Below, piece after piece: positions 35,698-45,345 of a DNA stretch of 64,000 nt. The notes beneath the pieces were generated by a model that was given only the letters and a program-made list of their open reading frames with translations, had not been told where the DNA came from and did not search any database. The DNA is from JACKIP01 sp963710165 (lineage in GTDB: Bacteria > Pseudomonadota > Alphaproteobacteria > Micavibrionales > Micavibrionaceae): assembly GCA_963710165.1 (NCBI GenBank), contig CAVPYZ010000004.1, positions 186,001 through 250,000 of the forward strand, in the 5' to 3' direction. Each line of letters starts with the position of its first letter. Positions within the stretch are counted from its first letter, which is position 1. A program made the translations under genes and the position numbers.

Positions 35698-36726
35698 ATG
35701 CAGAACATAAAAAGTGCACAAGATTTACACCACGTAAATTTAATAGATGAGTTTTCGGTGCAGGCAGTTGATAAATTGTCTGAAACATATTCCATTGGCA
35801 TTACCTCCAATGTGCTGAAAACAATAAAAACGACGAGCAATGAAGATGCTGTTTTTAAGCAATATGTTCCTGATATGCGTGAGATGGATATTGGAAGCAA
35901 AGAAGATGCAGACCCGATAGGGGATGATGCACATGAAGTAACGAGGGGGCTGGTGCATAGGTATAAAGACCGTGTTCTTTTCAAAATCACGCCCAATTGC
36001 GCTGTTTATTGCCGTTTTTGTTTTCGGCGTGATATGGTTGGCCGTGGAAAAGATATTTTGACGGAAGATGATACGTCTAAAATTTATCAATATATCGAAG
36101 CAAATACAGATATTCGTGAGGTCATTTTGAGTGGTGGTGACCCGTTGATTTTATCGCCGCGCCGTTTAAGGGAAGCTATAAAGAAATTAGAGCAGATAGA
36201 TCATGTTAAAATTATTCGTATTCATACACGCGCTCCAATTGCAAAGCCGTCTTTAGTAACGCAAGAATTGATCAAGGCGCTTCACACACATAAAAAAATG
36301 ACAATCGTTTTGCATGTAAATCACGCGCAAGAGATAAATGATGATGTGACCCATGCGCTTGATGCGTTAAAGAACAGTGGTACCTTGTTATCGCAAAGTG
36401 TTTTATTAAAGAATATAAATGATACGTCACAAGATCTGGCTGCTTTGTACCGAAAGCTATCTGAATGCGGTGTTACGCCTTATTATTTACATCATTCTGA
36501 TAAAGCAAGAGGGACGAAGCATTTTAGAGTGAGTATCCAAAAAGGAATGGATATTTATGCCGCCTTAAGAGGTCAAATTTCTGGTTACCTCTTACCAGAT
36601 TATGTTTTGGACATTCCCGGCGGATTTGGAAAGGTTCCCGTGAATTCCGATTGGATTGCGCCGCATGCTGACGGCGGGTATAGTGTCAAAGACATTCATG
36701 GAGCAATGCACAGATATTATGACTGA
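35698..36726 (+). CDS. epmB: Radical SAM lysine 2,3-aminomutase, EpmB-like
   Basis: This 342-residue protein has the radical SAM cysteine motif C101-x3-C105-x2-C108 (NCAVYCRFCFR), then EVILSGGDPLIL and a C-terminal LPDYVLDIPGG PLP-related segment. The size matches E. coli EpmB (342), which makes beta-lysine for attachment to elongation factor P by EpmA. Clostridial aminomutases are longer. Whether EF-P is the target here depends on finding epmA and an EF-P with Lys at the tip. Its end overlaps holC by eight bases. Confidence 0.85.
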   Translation: MQNIKSAQDLHHVNLIDEFSVQAVDKLSETYSIGITSNVLKTIKTTSNEDAVFKQYVPDMREMDIGSKEDADPIGDDAHEVTRGLVHRYKDRVLFKITPNCAVYCRFCFRRDMVGRGKDILTEDDTSKIYQYIEANTDIREVILSGGDPLILSPRRLREAIKKLEQIDHVKIIRIHTRAPIAKPSLVTQELIKALHTHKKMTIVLHVNHAQEINDDVTHALDALKNSGTLLSQSVLLKNINDTSQDLAALYRKLSECGVTPYYLHHSDKARGTKHFRVSIQKGMDIYAALRGQISGYLLPDYVLDIPGGFGKVPVNSDWIAPHADGGYSVKDIHGAMHRYYD

Positions 36727-37168
36727 AATCCGTTTTTACCATTTGCAGACCCAAACGTTGGAACAGGCGTTGCCTAAGTTATTAATGAAGGCCTATGGAA
36801 CAGGAAAGAAAATTGTTGTTCGCGCCGCCGATGCGACGCAGGTGGAGGCACTCAATATGCATCTTTGGACGTTTCACCCAAATATGTTTTTACCGCATGG
36901 ATCAAAAAAAGACGGTTACGGCGATCAACAGCCTATATGGCTGACAGATAAAGACGATAACCCGAATGACGCCAAAATTTTGATTCTCACTGCGCCTAGT
37001 GAAGAAACTGATTTGACCACGTTTGATTTATGCTGTGACATATTTAATGGTTTTGACGAGGAACAGGTAAAAGCAGCGCGCATGCGTTGGAAAGCCCATA
37101 AGGAGCAAGGATTTGATCTAACGTATTGGCAGCAAGATGACAAAGGCGGGTGGGCGCAGAAAGCTTAG
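36719..37168 (+). CDS. holC: DNA polymerase III chi subunit
   Basis: This 149-residue protein is HolC-like: MTEIRFYHL, then ALPKLLMKAYGTGKKIVVRA, LWTFHPNMFLPHG and PIWLTDKDDNPNDAKILIL. Chi joins the clamp-loader to single-strand-binding protein. ATG 36719 is chosen since it gives the standard family start and overlaps epmB by eight bases. It converges on rsmB and overlaps the end of that gene by four bases. Confidence 0.92.
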   Translation: MTEIRFYHLQTQTLEQALPKLLMKAYGTGKKIVVRAADATQVEALNMHLWTFHPNMFLPHGSKKDGYGDQQPIWLTDKDDNPNDAKILILTAPSEETDLTTFDLCCDIFNGFDEEQVKAARMRWKAHKEQGFDLTYWQQDDKGGWAQKA

Positions 37169-38429
37169 TCTTTGTCTTTTCTTTGCATGACGGCCGCGAA
37201 AAAGCCATCTGTTTCATGTTGAAGAGGGGTGAGGCGCATCACATCATTTGCAAAGTCTGTATTGATTGGCAAAAGCGCATAATCGGGATGATTTTTTAAG
37301 AAGGCATTGACCTGATCTTCGTTTTCTTCACGCAAGAGAGAGCAGGTGGCATAAACCAGCTTACCGCCAGGTTTAACGGTATGTGCGACGCGCTCCAGAA
37401 TATCGGCTTGGATAATTGTTAACTCTTGATCTCCGGCCCATAGGTTGTCCAGCGCATATCGGGGTTGCGACGCCATGTACCTGTCCCGCTGCAGGGAACA
37501 TCGACGAGGGTAATATCAAATGTTCCTTTTTGACGACGAAGCCATTTTTTATTTTTTTCATCTTCTAAAGGACGCACTTCGACAATGTCGGCGATAGATG
37601 CTTTTTTTATACGATCTCTCGATTTTTTTAGGCGACGGGCATCTATATCCATGGCGACGATGCGCCCTTTATTCTGCATAGCCCCGCCAAGAGCGAGTGT
37701 TTTACCACCTGCACCGGCGCAATAATCAAGCACTTGCATGCCGGGTTCTGCGCCCGCAACATAAGCTATGAGCTGAGAGCCCTCATCCTGTATTTCAATC
37801 CATCCTTTGGCAAATGCCTTTGTACGCGATAAATAAGCTTTATTGGCGCACCGCAATCCCCATGGTGAATATTTTGTTTCTGTTGTTTTGACTCCGTCTG
37901 CTTCCAGATAATTCTTGGCTTTTTCCTGTGTACATTTAAACAAATTTACACGTAGATCAAGTGTCGCAGGTTCCAGCATGGCCTTCATTTCGGCGACAAA
38001 GTCATCTTTGAATATGTCACGCAGACGCGTTTCAAAATCGGGTGGGCATTCAACTTCGACAGCTTCGGGGTATTTCGGCTCTTTAAAGTCGGTTACAAAT
38101 TTTTCTTCCAGAACGTCTAGTGGTTCGGGCGCATATTTTGCGCCGTCAAAGCAATCTTTGATCCGCTGCGGGTTTCCTTCCAGACACATATGTGCAATCA
38201 CGCGGGCGCGGGGGGTGTCGGGAACGGCATGTTCTTTCAAGATATAGCTGATCCGTGCATATTTACGCATCATGTCATAAACACGCTCCACTACGGCGGC
38301 GCGGTCTTTACTGCCGATATAGCGGCGGACACGAAAGTAATCACCGCAGATGGTGTCCATGGGAACGCGCCCTTCATTTATACGTGTGTTCAGGTCAATG
38401 GCGGCTTGTATTCTTGCGGAAGGTTTCAT
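37165..38429 (-). pseudogene. rsmB: 16S rRNA m5C967 methyltransferase RsmB, frameshifted
   Basis: Two fragments in different frames form one RsmB. The first (38429-37419) has the NusB-like N-terminus, the SAM-binding VLDYCAGAGGKTLAL and the motif IV Cys in VDVPCSGTGTWRRNPDMRW. The second has GDQELTIIQADILERVA, then YATCSLLREENEDQV with the catalytic Cys. Adding one G at about 37431 gives NPDMRWTTYGPEDQELTIIQADIL, which reads through, so a single-base deletion (or miscall) splits the gene. Without repair the catalytic Cys is lost. RsmB methylates C967 of 16S rRNA and is usually not essential. Confidence 0.8.
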
Positions 38430-38491
38430 GGAATTAGTCTTTTCATACTAAAGCAATTGCATCAATCCCTAATTTCCTTTATTTAACTCTT

Positions 38492-39298
38492 ATGTGCGCT
38501 GCTGATGTGAAATTGCAAAATAACCCTGCCAACAAAAAGATTGAGATGATTAATGTTAAAAAATCATTCGGTTCTAATCATGTTTTGAACGGTGTCGACT
38601 TAAGTGTGGAGCAAGGAAAGTCGCTCGTCATTATTGGCGGGTCCGGAACTGGTAAATCGGTTACACTTAAATGTGTCTTGGGTCTCATTCATCCTGATGA
38701 AGGGTCTATTCTGATTGACGGAAAAGAAGCGGTTGGCGCAGACTCCAAGCAACGGGACGCCTTAATCAGTAAATTTGGAATGTTATTCCAAGGTGCAGCC
38801 TTGTTTGATTCTCTGCCTGTATGGGAAAATGTCGGTTTTGGGTTGATACATGGAAAAGGGAAAAGCCGTGATGAAGCGCGTGAGATTGCCCTTGAAAAGT
38901 TAAAATCTGTCGGTTTAAAAGCAAGTGTTGCGGATTTATTTCCTGCGGAGCTTTCGGGTGGTATGCAAAAACGTGTTGGTTTAGCGCGCGCCGTTGCCAC
39001 AAATCCTGAAATTATTTTCTTTGACGAGCCAACGACGGGTCTTGATCCCATTATGGCGGATGTGATCAATGATTTGATTGTTGATAGTGTGAAAGAACTA
39101 GGTGCGACAACTCTGTCGATCACCCATGACATGGCATCTGCGCGTAAAATTGCCGATAATGTTGCGATGATTTACAAGGGTAAAATCGTCTGGCACGGCG
39201 CTGTAGATGAGCTGGATCATTCAGGGAACGACTATGTTGAGCAATTTATTCATGGTCGCGCCGATGGCCCGATTACCGATGAATCAGACCACGTTTAG
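38492..39298 (+). CDS. mlaF: ABC transporter ATPase MlaF-like
   Basis: This 268-residue ABC ATPase has Walker A (GGSGTGKS), a Q-loop in GMLFQGAALFDSL, signature LSGGMQKRVGLARA and Walker B EIIFFDEPTTGLDP. The FQGAALFDSL segment is typical of the Mla/Mkl family that works with MCE proteins to move phospholipids between membranes. MlaE and MlaD, usually next door, are not in this window, so it is an isolated copy or its partners are elsewhere. It is divergent from rsmB. Confidence 0.85.
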   Translation: MCAADVKLQNNPANKKIEMINVKKSFGSNHVLNGVDLSVEQGKSLVIIGGSGTGKSVTLKCVLGLIHPDEGSILIDGKEAVGADSKQRDALISKFGMLFQGAALFDSLPVWENVGFGLIHGKGKSRDEAREIALEKLKSVGLKASVADLFPAELSGGMQKRVGLARAVATNPEIIFFDEPTTGLDPIMADVINDLIVDSVKELGATTLSITHDMASARKIADNVAMIYKGKIVWHGAVDELDHSGNDYVEQFIHGRADGPITDESDHV

Positions 39299-39366
39299 AT
39301 TATTCATTTCAAGCTGTTAGATAGTGAGCAGTAGGCAACGCGATTCTTCTCTGATATTCTCTATTT

Positions 39367-41442
39367 ATGGCTGATAAGAAATCAGAAAAAGAAAAGGATG
39401 AGCAAAATACCGGACCCGTAGAAAAAGGGACGGGAACTAAAGTCAAATTCAATAAAAATATTGATGTCCTTTTAAATAAGCCACTATCCATTTATGACAG
39501 AGGGCCAGTCAAAGCCTATAAAGCCGAAGGGCGAGGTAAAGTCCCGAAAAATCTTATCGCTTTTGTCTGCGATCGCAGTGCCGTACCGCGTTGGTACAGG
39601 GCGGGAACCTACGCTAAAATTATCCATCCCAATATTGCAACGTTGGTTGCCACGGGCGCGGGATATGTCCCATCCGAAAAAAGCGAGCGCTTTATGATGA
39701 TCTATGAGAGTAACTGGGGCCAGCCCCTGTTATCTCAAGGTAAAAAGCTGGCATTCGGCTTGAAACAAGACCAGATTATGGAGCAGTTCTTGCCCGCATT
39801 TGTGGGGGTTTTAAAAGATTTCAGTGACATGGGATTTATTCACGGCGGCATTCGCGTTGATAATATTTATAATGCCGGTAGTAACAGTTTGCGTAATTTT
39901 ATGCTGGGCGAGAGCCTGACAACGCCGTCTTCTTTTTTACAACCATCCCTTTACGAGCCGATCGAGCGTGCGATGACAGATCCGATTGCGCGAGGTATGG
40001 GGCATTTTGTCGATGATATCTATTCCATGGGTGTTTTATTGACAATCATGTTGCGAACGAATGACCCCTTAAGCGGGTTAAGCACGCGTGAGATTATCGA
40101 ACAGAAAATCGAAGTCGGCAGTTACGCCGCACTGACCGGGAAAGACAGGTTTACGGGCGCTATTCTGGAGCTCCTCCGCGGCGCTCTTCATGATGACAAA
40201 TCGCAAAGATGGACGATTGAGGAGGTTATGCAATGGATGGACGGGCAACGTCTTAGCCCCAAACAGACGCTCAAACGTAAAAAATCGCCGCGTGTTTTTC
40301 ACATGGACGGTGTTCGCTATACCAGACCAGAAATTCTGGCGATGGATTTATGGGATCATAAAGATGTGGTGTTGCAATCCATTGAAGATGAAAAGCTAGA
40401 GCTATGGGTGCGGCGATCATTGGAGGATAAAGAAGTTCTTGAACGTATGGGGCTAGCGATCTCTAGTTCCAGCGACGGGGGTTCCAATGATGGTTATAGT
40501 GCGCGATTGACGGGACGGCTATCCATTTCATTCGATCCGCCCGCGCCTATTCGTTATAAAGGGCTTTCGTTTTTGCCGGACGGTTTTTCAACAGCTCTTG
40601 CCGAAGCATTTGTGGAGCAGAAAGACCTTAATATTTTTGCCGAGATTATAGATCAGGGATTGATTATGTTCTGGCTGAATGCGCAGAGCGATAAAACCAT
40701 TGATTATGGTTCGATTGCGACGCGTTTTGAAACGTGTCGATCATTTCTACGTAATAAAAGTTTGGGTTTCGGACTGGAGCGCTGTCTATATTTTTTAAAT
40801 AAAGAAGCCCCCTGTTTAAGTTCGAAGCTGGATAAATTTTATATCAAGTCGCCTGAAGAAATGGTTTTTGCGTTTGAAGCCCTGTGTAAAAACGGACAGA
40901 TTAGCGAATTAATGTTAGATCGTCATAGTACCGCTTTTTTATCGGTGAAAGATTCCCGCCTTCTTGACTCATATCTGATCGAATTGAATTCAGATGAGAA
41001 ATATAAAAATATTTTGGGCAATATCTGGGCGATTGCCAATATTCAAAAACGCTATGAAATGCCGGCATTACAACATCTGGCGGAACATTTTGTTAAAATT
41101 CTGGGCCCTGTATTGGAACGTTTTCATGATCGTCACTTGCGCGAACGGATGCAAAAAGAATTTGAAAAGCTGAAAAAAACCGGTGATTTATCATTGGTGA
41201 AAGCGGTGCTGGAAAATCCCGAAATTATCGAAAAAGACACAAAGATGTTTTTCAAGGCAATGAAACGTTTCAAAAGTCTTGAGCGCGAGAAGCTACAGCT
41301 TGAAGACAAACTTGATCGTAAAGACGGCGGGATCGGCAATAATATGGGGCGCACAACCGCGGCGATTATATCTATTGTAATCGGTGGAATTGCAATGGTG
41401 ACATTGACTTTACTGGAAATAACGGGGACAGGCATCTTCTGA
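39367..41442 (+). CDS. Tail-anchored protein pseudokinase
   Basis: This 691-residue protein has a kinase-like domain (about 30-300). Subdomain IX is recognisable in DDIYSMGVLLTIML (216-229). The catalytic HRD is HGG (159-161) in FIHGGIRVDN, and the DFG position reads LGES (180-183), so phosphotransfer seems impossible. The middle region (300-620) has no known domain. A long helical stretch (about 620-660) and a single C-terminal membrane segment (about 664-686) follow, meaning the domain lies in the cytoplasm. Its stop overlaps the next gene (TGATGG), a small membrane protein, and both are probably one unit. Confidence 0.7.
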   Translation: MADKKSEKEKDEQNTGPVEKGTGTKVKFNKNIDVLLNKPLSIYDRGPVKAYKAEGRGKVPKNLIAFVCDRSAVPRWYRAGTYAKIIHPNIATLVATGAGYVPSEKSERFMMIYESNWGQPLLSQGKKLAFGLKQDQIMEQFLPAFVGVLKDFSDMGFIHGGIRVDNIYNAGSNSLRNFMLGESLTTPSSFLQPSLYEPIERAMTDPIARGMGHFVDDIYSMGVLLTIMLRTNDPLSGLSTREIIEQKIEVGSYAALTGKDRFTGAILELLRGALHDDKSQRWTIEEVMQWMDGQRLSPKQTLKRKKSPRVFHMDGVRYTRPEILAMDLWDHKDVVLQSIEDEKLELWVRRSLEDKEVLERMGLAISSSSDGGSNDGYSARLTGRLSISFDPPAPIRYKGLSFLPDGFSTALAEAFVEQKDLNIFAEIIDQGLIMFWLNAQSDKTIDYGSIATRFETCRSFLRNKSLGFGLERCLYFLNKEAPCLSSKLDKFYIKSPEEMVFAFEALCKNGQISELMLDRHSTAFLSVKDSRLLDSYLIELNSDEKYKNILGNIWAIANIQKRYEMPALQHLAEHFVKILGPVLERFHDRHLRERMQKEFEKLKKTGDLSLVKAVLENPEIIEKDTKMFFKAMKRFKSLEREKLQLEDKLDRKDGGIGNNMGRTTAAIISIVIGGIAMVTLTLLEITGTGIF

Positions 41443-41975
41443 TGGCGAAAAAATCAATCAAAAAAAAGAAAAAATCGTTAGGCTGGCAAGGTCAGCTGAT
41501 ATTGGTCGTTCTGGTTATGTGCGGTGTTATTTTCCACCCGACGACTGTTTTATTACTCGTGGGAATGGTGCCGACATTTGTTGCGGCCTATGCTGATCGT
41601 ACGAAAGAGAAAATGCGTGGAATCACGGTCGGTGCCATGAACTTGGCGGGATGTACGCCATTTGTTTTAAAGCTATGGATGACAGAACACACATTGGATA
41701 ATGCGCTCGTTATTCTTTCTGATCCCCTGGCGCTTGTTATTATGTATACAGCTGCCGGTATTGGCTATTGCATGGAATGGGCAATTGTTGGGGCGGTATC
41801 TGTTTTCATGGTTGAGCGCGCACAAATTCGTGTGAAGACAATTAACAAAAGGCAAGAAGACCTGATCCAGCGGTGGGGGTTGGAGGTTAATGGCATTATC
41901 CCGCTTGATGAATACGGCTTTCCAGTGCAGGAAGATAATCCAAAAAGTACGCCACCGCCCGAGCCGGATACATAA
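41442..41975 (+). CDS. Small multi-span membrane protein coupled to the pseudokinase
   Basis: This 177-residue protein has a Lys-rich start (AKKSIKKKKKS), three or four membrane segments (about 17-53, 60-75, 88-120) and a cytosolic tail ending in a Pro-rich stretch. No family was recognised. The start shares bases with the pseudokinase stop. The gene pair is directly upstream of the Tad pilin-like genes, separated by 150 bases of AT-rich DNA. Confidence 0.6.
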   Translation: MAKKSIKKKKKSLGWQGQLILVVLVMCGVIFHPTTVLLLVGMVPTFVAAYADRTKEKMRGITVGAMNLAGCTPFVLKLWMTEHTLDNALVILSDPLALVIMYTAAGIGYCMEWAIVGAVSVFMVERAQIRVKTINKRQEDLIQRWGLEVNGIIPLDEYGFPVQEDNPKSTPPPEPDT

Positions 41976-42125
41976 AATACAATATATATTCTAGATAAAT
42001 CCTTTTTTAATCTTACGTAATCTTAAAAAGATATTCACTCCCTTCTCGTATCATAGAAGTTAGGTATTTGTAGGTATGCCCGACAAAATACTTAAATAAT
42101 TTAAGGCTATGAAACGATAAATGTG

Positions 42126-42665
42126 ATGAACATATTCAAAAAACATATTCGCCGTTGGAAAACGCAGGAAGAGGGATCAACCGCCATTGAATTCGGCTTT
42201 ATTGCCGTTCCCTTTATTATGATGGCGGTCGGAATATTAGAGGTTTCTTTAATGTTTGCGGGGGGTAATTTATTAGAAGGTGCCACGGCGGATGCAGCCC
42301 GTCTTGTAAAAACAGGGCAAATCCAGCAATCAGGCGGAACAGAGACAATGTTTCGTGACGCGCTATGTGCCAGTGCGCCGGTCTTAATAAAATGTAGTGA
42401 TGTGGAATTCGAAGTTATGCCCGTTGGAAGCGGTAGTTTTTTTGATACGGGCACGCTTGCCGCTGAATATGACACAGACGGTAATTTCCAAAGTCGCGGG
42501 TTTGATGCGGGTGGTGTTAATGACGTGATGTTGATCCGCGCCGTTTATAATTATCCGATTATTACGCCGTTTGTCGGACAAATCATTACAGGCGGCAAAG
42601 GCACAATGCCGATGATGTCGACCATTATTTTCCAGACAGAGCCATATGAGTTTACGGGAAGCTAG
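42126..42665 (+). CDS. TadE-like minor pilin
   Basis: This 179-residue protein has the TadE N-terminal pattern EEGSTAIEFGFIAVPFIMMAVGILEV: a basic start, a conserved Glu after the cleavage region and one membrane segment. Two Cys follow (ALCASAPVLIKCS). TadE-type pseudopilins are cut by prepilin peptidase and join the Tad/Flp pilus. The ATG 42126 is preferred over GTG 42123. It is the first of three pilin-like genes in a row. Confidence 0.82.
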   Translation: MNIFKKHIRRWKTQEEGSTAIEFGFIAVPFIMMAVGILEVSLMFAGGNLLEGATADAARLVKTGQIQQSGGTETMFRDALCASAPVLIKCSDVEFEVMPVGSGSFFDTGTLAAEYDTDGNFQSRGFDAGGVNDVMLIRAVYNYPIITPFVGQIITGGKGTMPMMSTIIFQTEPYEFTGS

Positions 42666-42666
42666 A

Positions 42667-43209
42667 ATGAAAAAGAATATAGAAAATTTTGTAAAGAAAT
42701 GCAGATCATGGTGGAGCGAAACCGAAGGCATCGCCGCGGTTGAGGCCGCGTTCATTCTGCCCGTGATGATTGTCATGCTGGTTGGTGCTTTCGACGTGGG
42801 GCGCGCCATATTGGTTAATCAGAAAGTTATCTCTTCTTCACAAATTGGTGCGGATTTGATCGCGCGAAATATGGCGGTCGATTCTGCGATCATTAACGAA
42901 ACGGTTGAAGCATCACGCCTTAGTCTTGAGCCGTATAACACATCATCTTACGGGATTGATATTGTCAGTCTTGAGTTTGATGAAAATCAGGAACCGGAAA
43001 TCCTGTGGCGTGAAACACGAAATATGTTACCGAACAACGCTTCGGTAATGAGCACAACCGGTATGTTTCCGGAAGGTGAGGGCGTTATTATCGTGACAGT
43101 CAATTACGGATACGAGCCGACATTCGGTGAATCAGTTATCGGTGACATTACAATGCAGGAAATAGCATTTGCACGGGGTCGTCGCTCACCGACAGTTCCA
43201 ATGAATTAG
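42667..43209 (+). CDS. TadE/TadF-like minor pilin
   Basis: This 180-residue protein starts MKKNIENFVKKCRSWWSETE and has the TadE-type segment GIAAVEAAFILPVMIVMLVGAFDVGRAIL, one membrane span with the conserved Glu. GGAAG precedes the ATG at a normal distance. It starts one base after the stop of the first pilin gene, so they are cotranscribed. It likely sits with TadE and TadG at the base or tip of a Tad pilus, used for surface attachment. Confidence 0.8.
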   Translation: MKKNIENFVKKCRSWWSETEGIAAVEAAFILPVMIVMLVGAFDVGRAILVNQKVISSSQIGADLIARNMAVDSAIINETVEASRLSLEPYNTSSYGIDIVSLEFDENQEPEILWRETRNMLPNNASVMSTTGMFPEGEGVIIVTVNYGYEPTFGESVIGDITMQEIAFARGRRSPTVPMN

Positions 43210-43231
43210 AAAAGTTAGCAGGGTGGTAAAT

Positions 43232-44592
43232 ATGAAACAGCAATTGAAAAAAGCATTAAGTTATTTTTATAAACGAACAGGCGCCGTGGCGCCCATGTTC
43301 GGTTTAATGGCGCCGCTTTTATTCGCGGCGGTTGGCGGGGCCATTGACGTGTCCCATGGCTATCTTGTCAAACAACGTCTGACACATGCGCTGGATGCGG
43401 CAACGCTTGCCGCTGCGGCGTCTGCGGATGATAAAAATGTGGTTGCCAAAGTGGAACAGTTTCTGGATTTGAATTATCCGATTAATAAAATCGGTGATGT
43501 TTACGATATTCAGGTTTATGTTGACGGCGACGAGATTTCAGCCAGTGCGCGCGCTAATTTCAATACATATTTTATTCATTTGATCGGCATTGACGAATTT
43601 GATGTTTTTGTTGATACAACGGTTGAGCGTGAGGTACAGGGTATTGAAGTTGTTTTGGTTCTGGATGTTACCGGATCAATGTCGCAAGAGATTCAGGAAC
43701 TGGAAGATTCTGTCAGCATGTTTGTTAATCGCATGTGCGATGGCAGCGATTGTAAAGAGAATGTCAAAATCGGTTATGTGCCCTTTAGTACGTCTGTCAA
43801 TGTCGGGCCGTATGGATTGGGAGAAGATGATGAAGGTAATTATTACGGTGCGTCTTTTGTAAGAAACCCTAGCGGCCGTGTATTTGATCAGATAATTTTG
43901 ACCAATGGCACGGGTGTATTTTAGTTAATGAAAGCGAAGATACAGACGGAACTTTTGAAGGTGATTGGGATATGTATCGTAATTCGAAAAGCTATGCGAC
44001 GTCGTCTTATTATTACAATCTAGATTCCTACAGCCACTATAACTACAGTAATAATAAATATTATTATCGTAACTATAATTCTAATTGTAACAAAAACTAT
44101 ATCGTGCCTTTAACCAATGATAAGGAACGCCTTTTGGATAAAGTTGATTTCTATGCATCCGGTAATACGCTTGGTAACGTTGGTATGGTCTGGGGACTGC
44201 GTGTTTTACTGCCAGAGTTTCCGTTCGAAGAAGGTGCGCCTTATGATGATACGGTTACAAAGCGGGTTATTGTCATGATGACAGATGGTCAAAATACCAT
44301 GCCAGGCGGTAGTAACGGGTACTCGGCTTACGGTGAAACCAGTGACCACAGCGTTAGAAAAGCACAATTAGATAGTAAGTTTCTGGAAGTTTGTGAAAGT
44401 GCCAAAGATGATCACGATGTTAATGTCTATACGATTACATTCTCAAGTGGTGTGGATTCTTACACAGAAGAGCTATTCGAAGAATGCGCCTCATCCGTTA
44501 GTAACTATTATGATGTGGATGAAGCATCTGATCTGGCGGAGGTCTATGACAAAATTGCTAAAGAGCTCGCCAATCTACACATTAAAAACTAG
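43232..44592 (+). pseudogene. tadG: TadG-like von Willebrand factor A pilus protein, frameshifted
   Basis: The first frame (43232-43924) has a TadG N-terminus (GAVAPMFGLMAPLLFAAVGGAID) and the start of a VWA domain with the metal site DVTGSMS. The second frame (from about 43890 to 44592) has DNFDQWHGCILVNESED, a Tyr- and Asn-rich stretch (about 43980-44100), then MMTDGQNTMPGG, the other half of the metal site. One missing base at about 43888 (GATTCA to GATCA) would join them as VFDSDNFDQWHGC. TadG proteins are membrane-anchored and needed for Tad pilus function. As given, the VWA domain is cut in two. A repaired protein would have about 454 residues. Confidence 0.72.
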
Positions 44593-44598
44593 CGTTAT

Positions 44599-45345
44599 TT
44601 AATATAAAGGTAATGGTTCCGATTGAATGTCGGGACCATTATTTATGGCAACACCAGCAGGTGCCGTACTGACCATCGGGTCCTCATCATAAATAGGTGT
44701 CATGGCTGATGGTGGTTGAGATCTTACAGCAGGTTCAGTGATTGAAGAAACCGTTGCAGGCACATCTTCCCCGATAATTTTCACATAAGAAACTACACGG
44801 TCAACACCATTTGTCGTACGGGCGCGTTCAACAACGCGGTGCAGTTCCTCGCGGCTTTGCGCCGATCCCATCAAATAAACAACGCCGTCAACCGTATCAA
44901 TTGTATAATTTAGATTCTGCACATTTTTATCAATGGTAATCCCTGTACGAATACGCGCCGAAATCCACGCATCACTCAAGAAGCCGGTCACACCGGTTGA
45001 ATCGGCGACTTTAATCTCATTAATAACCTGTTTGACGCCTTTGACTTTCCAGGCAAGACGTACAGCATCAACGCGGTGTTCAGGGTTCTGAACAATTCCT
45101 GTAATTAAAACGCGTCCCTGATTGACAGTCAGATCCAGTTTTGTGAATATTTTGATATCTTGACGAAGCCAGAGGTCATTAATTTCCGTCTGGATACGCA
45201 GATCAGATGCAGACCCCCTTAATCCGCCTTCTTTAACGGAGGCAACCCCGACAGCGGCGGCGCCACCCGCAACTAATCCGACACAACCGGATAGTAAGAA
45301 AAGGCTTGAAATTACAAAGGAAAGTAAAAAGATGCGATTCGTCAT
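44599..45345 (-). CDS. BON-domain lipoprotein
   Basis: This 248-residue protein has a lipobox (FLLSGC, Cys 21) after a hydrophobic start, then two BON domains (about 50-115 and 125-195; ITGIVQNPEHRVDAV and LMGSAQSREELHRVV). BON lipoproteins such as OsmY or DolP are outer-membrane or periplasmic and bind phospholipid. A Pro- and Ser-rich tail follows. It lies downstream of yraN with its start overlapping the yraN stop by four bases. Confidence 0.82.
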   Translation of the reverse strand: MTNRIFLLSFVISSLFLLSGCVGLVAGGAAAVGVASVKEGGLRGSASDLRIQTEINDLWLRQDIKIFTKLDLTVNQGRVLITGIVQNPEHRVDAVRLAWKVKGVKQVINEIKVADSTGVTGFLSDAWISARIRTGITIDKNVQNLNYTIDTVDGVVYLMGSAQSREELHRVVERARTTNGVDRVVSYVKIIGEDVPATVSSITEPAVRSQPPSAMTPIYDEDPMVSTAPAGVAINNGPDIQSEPLPLY

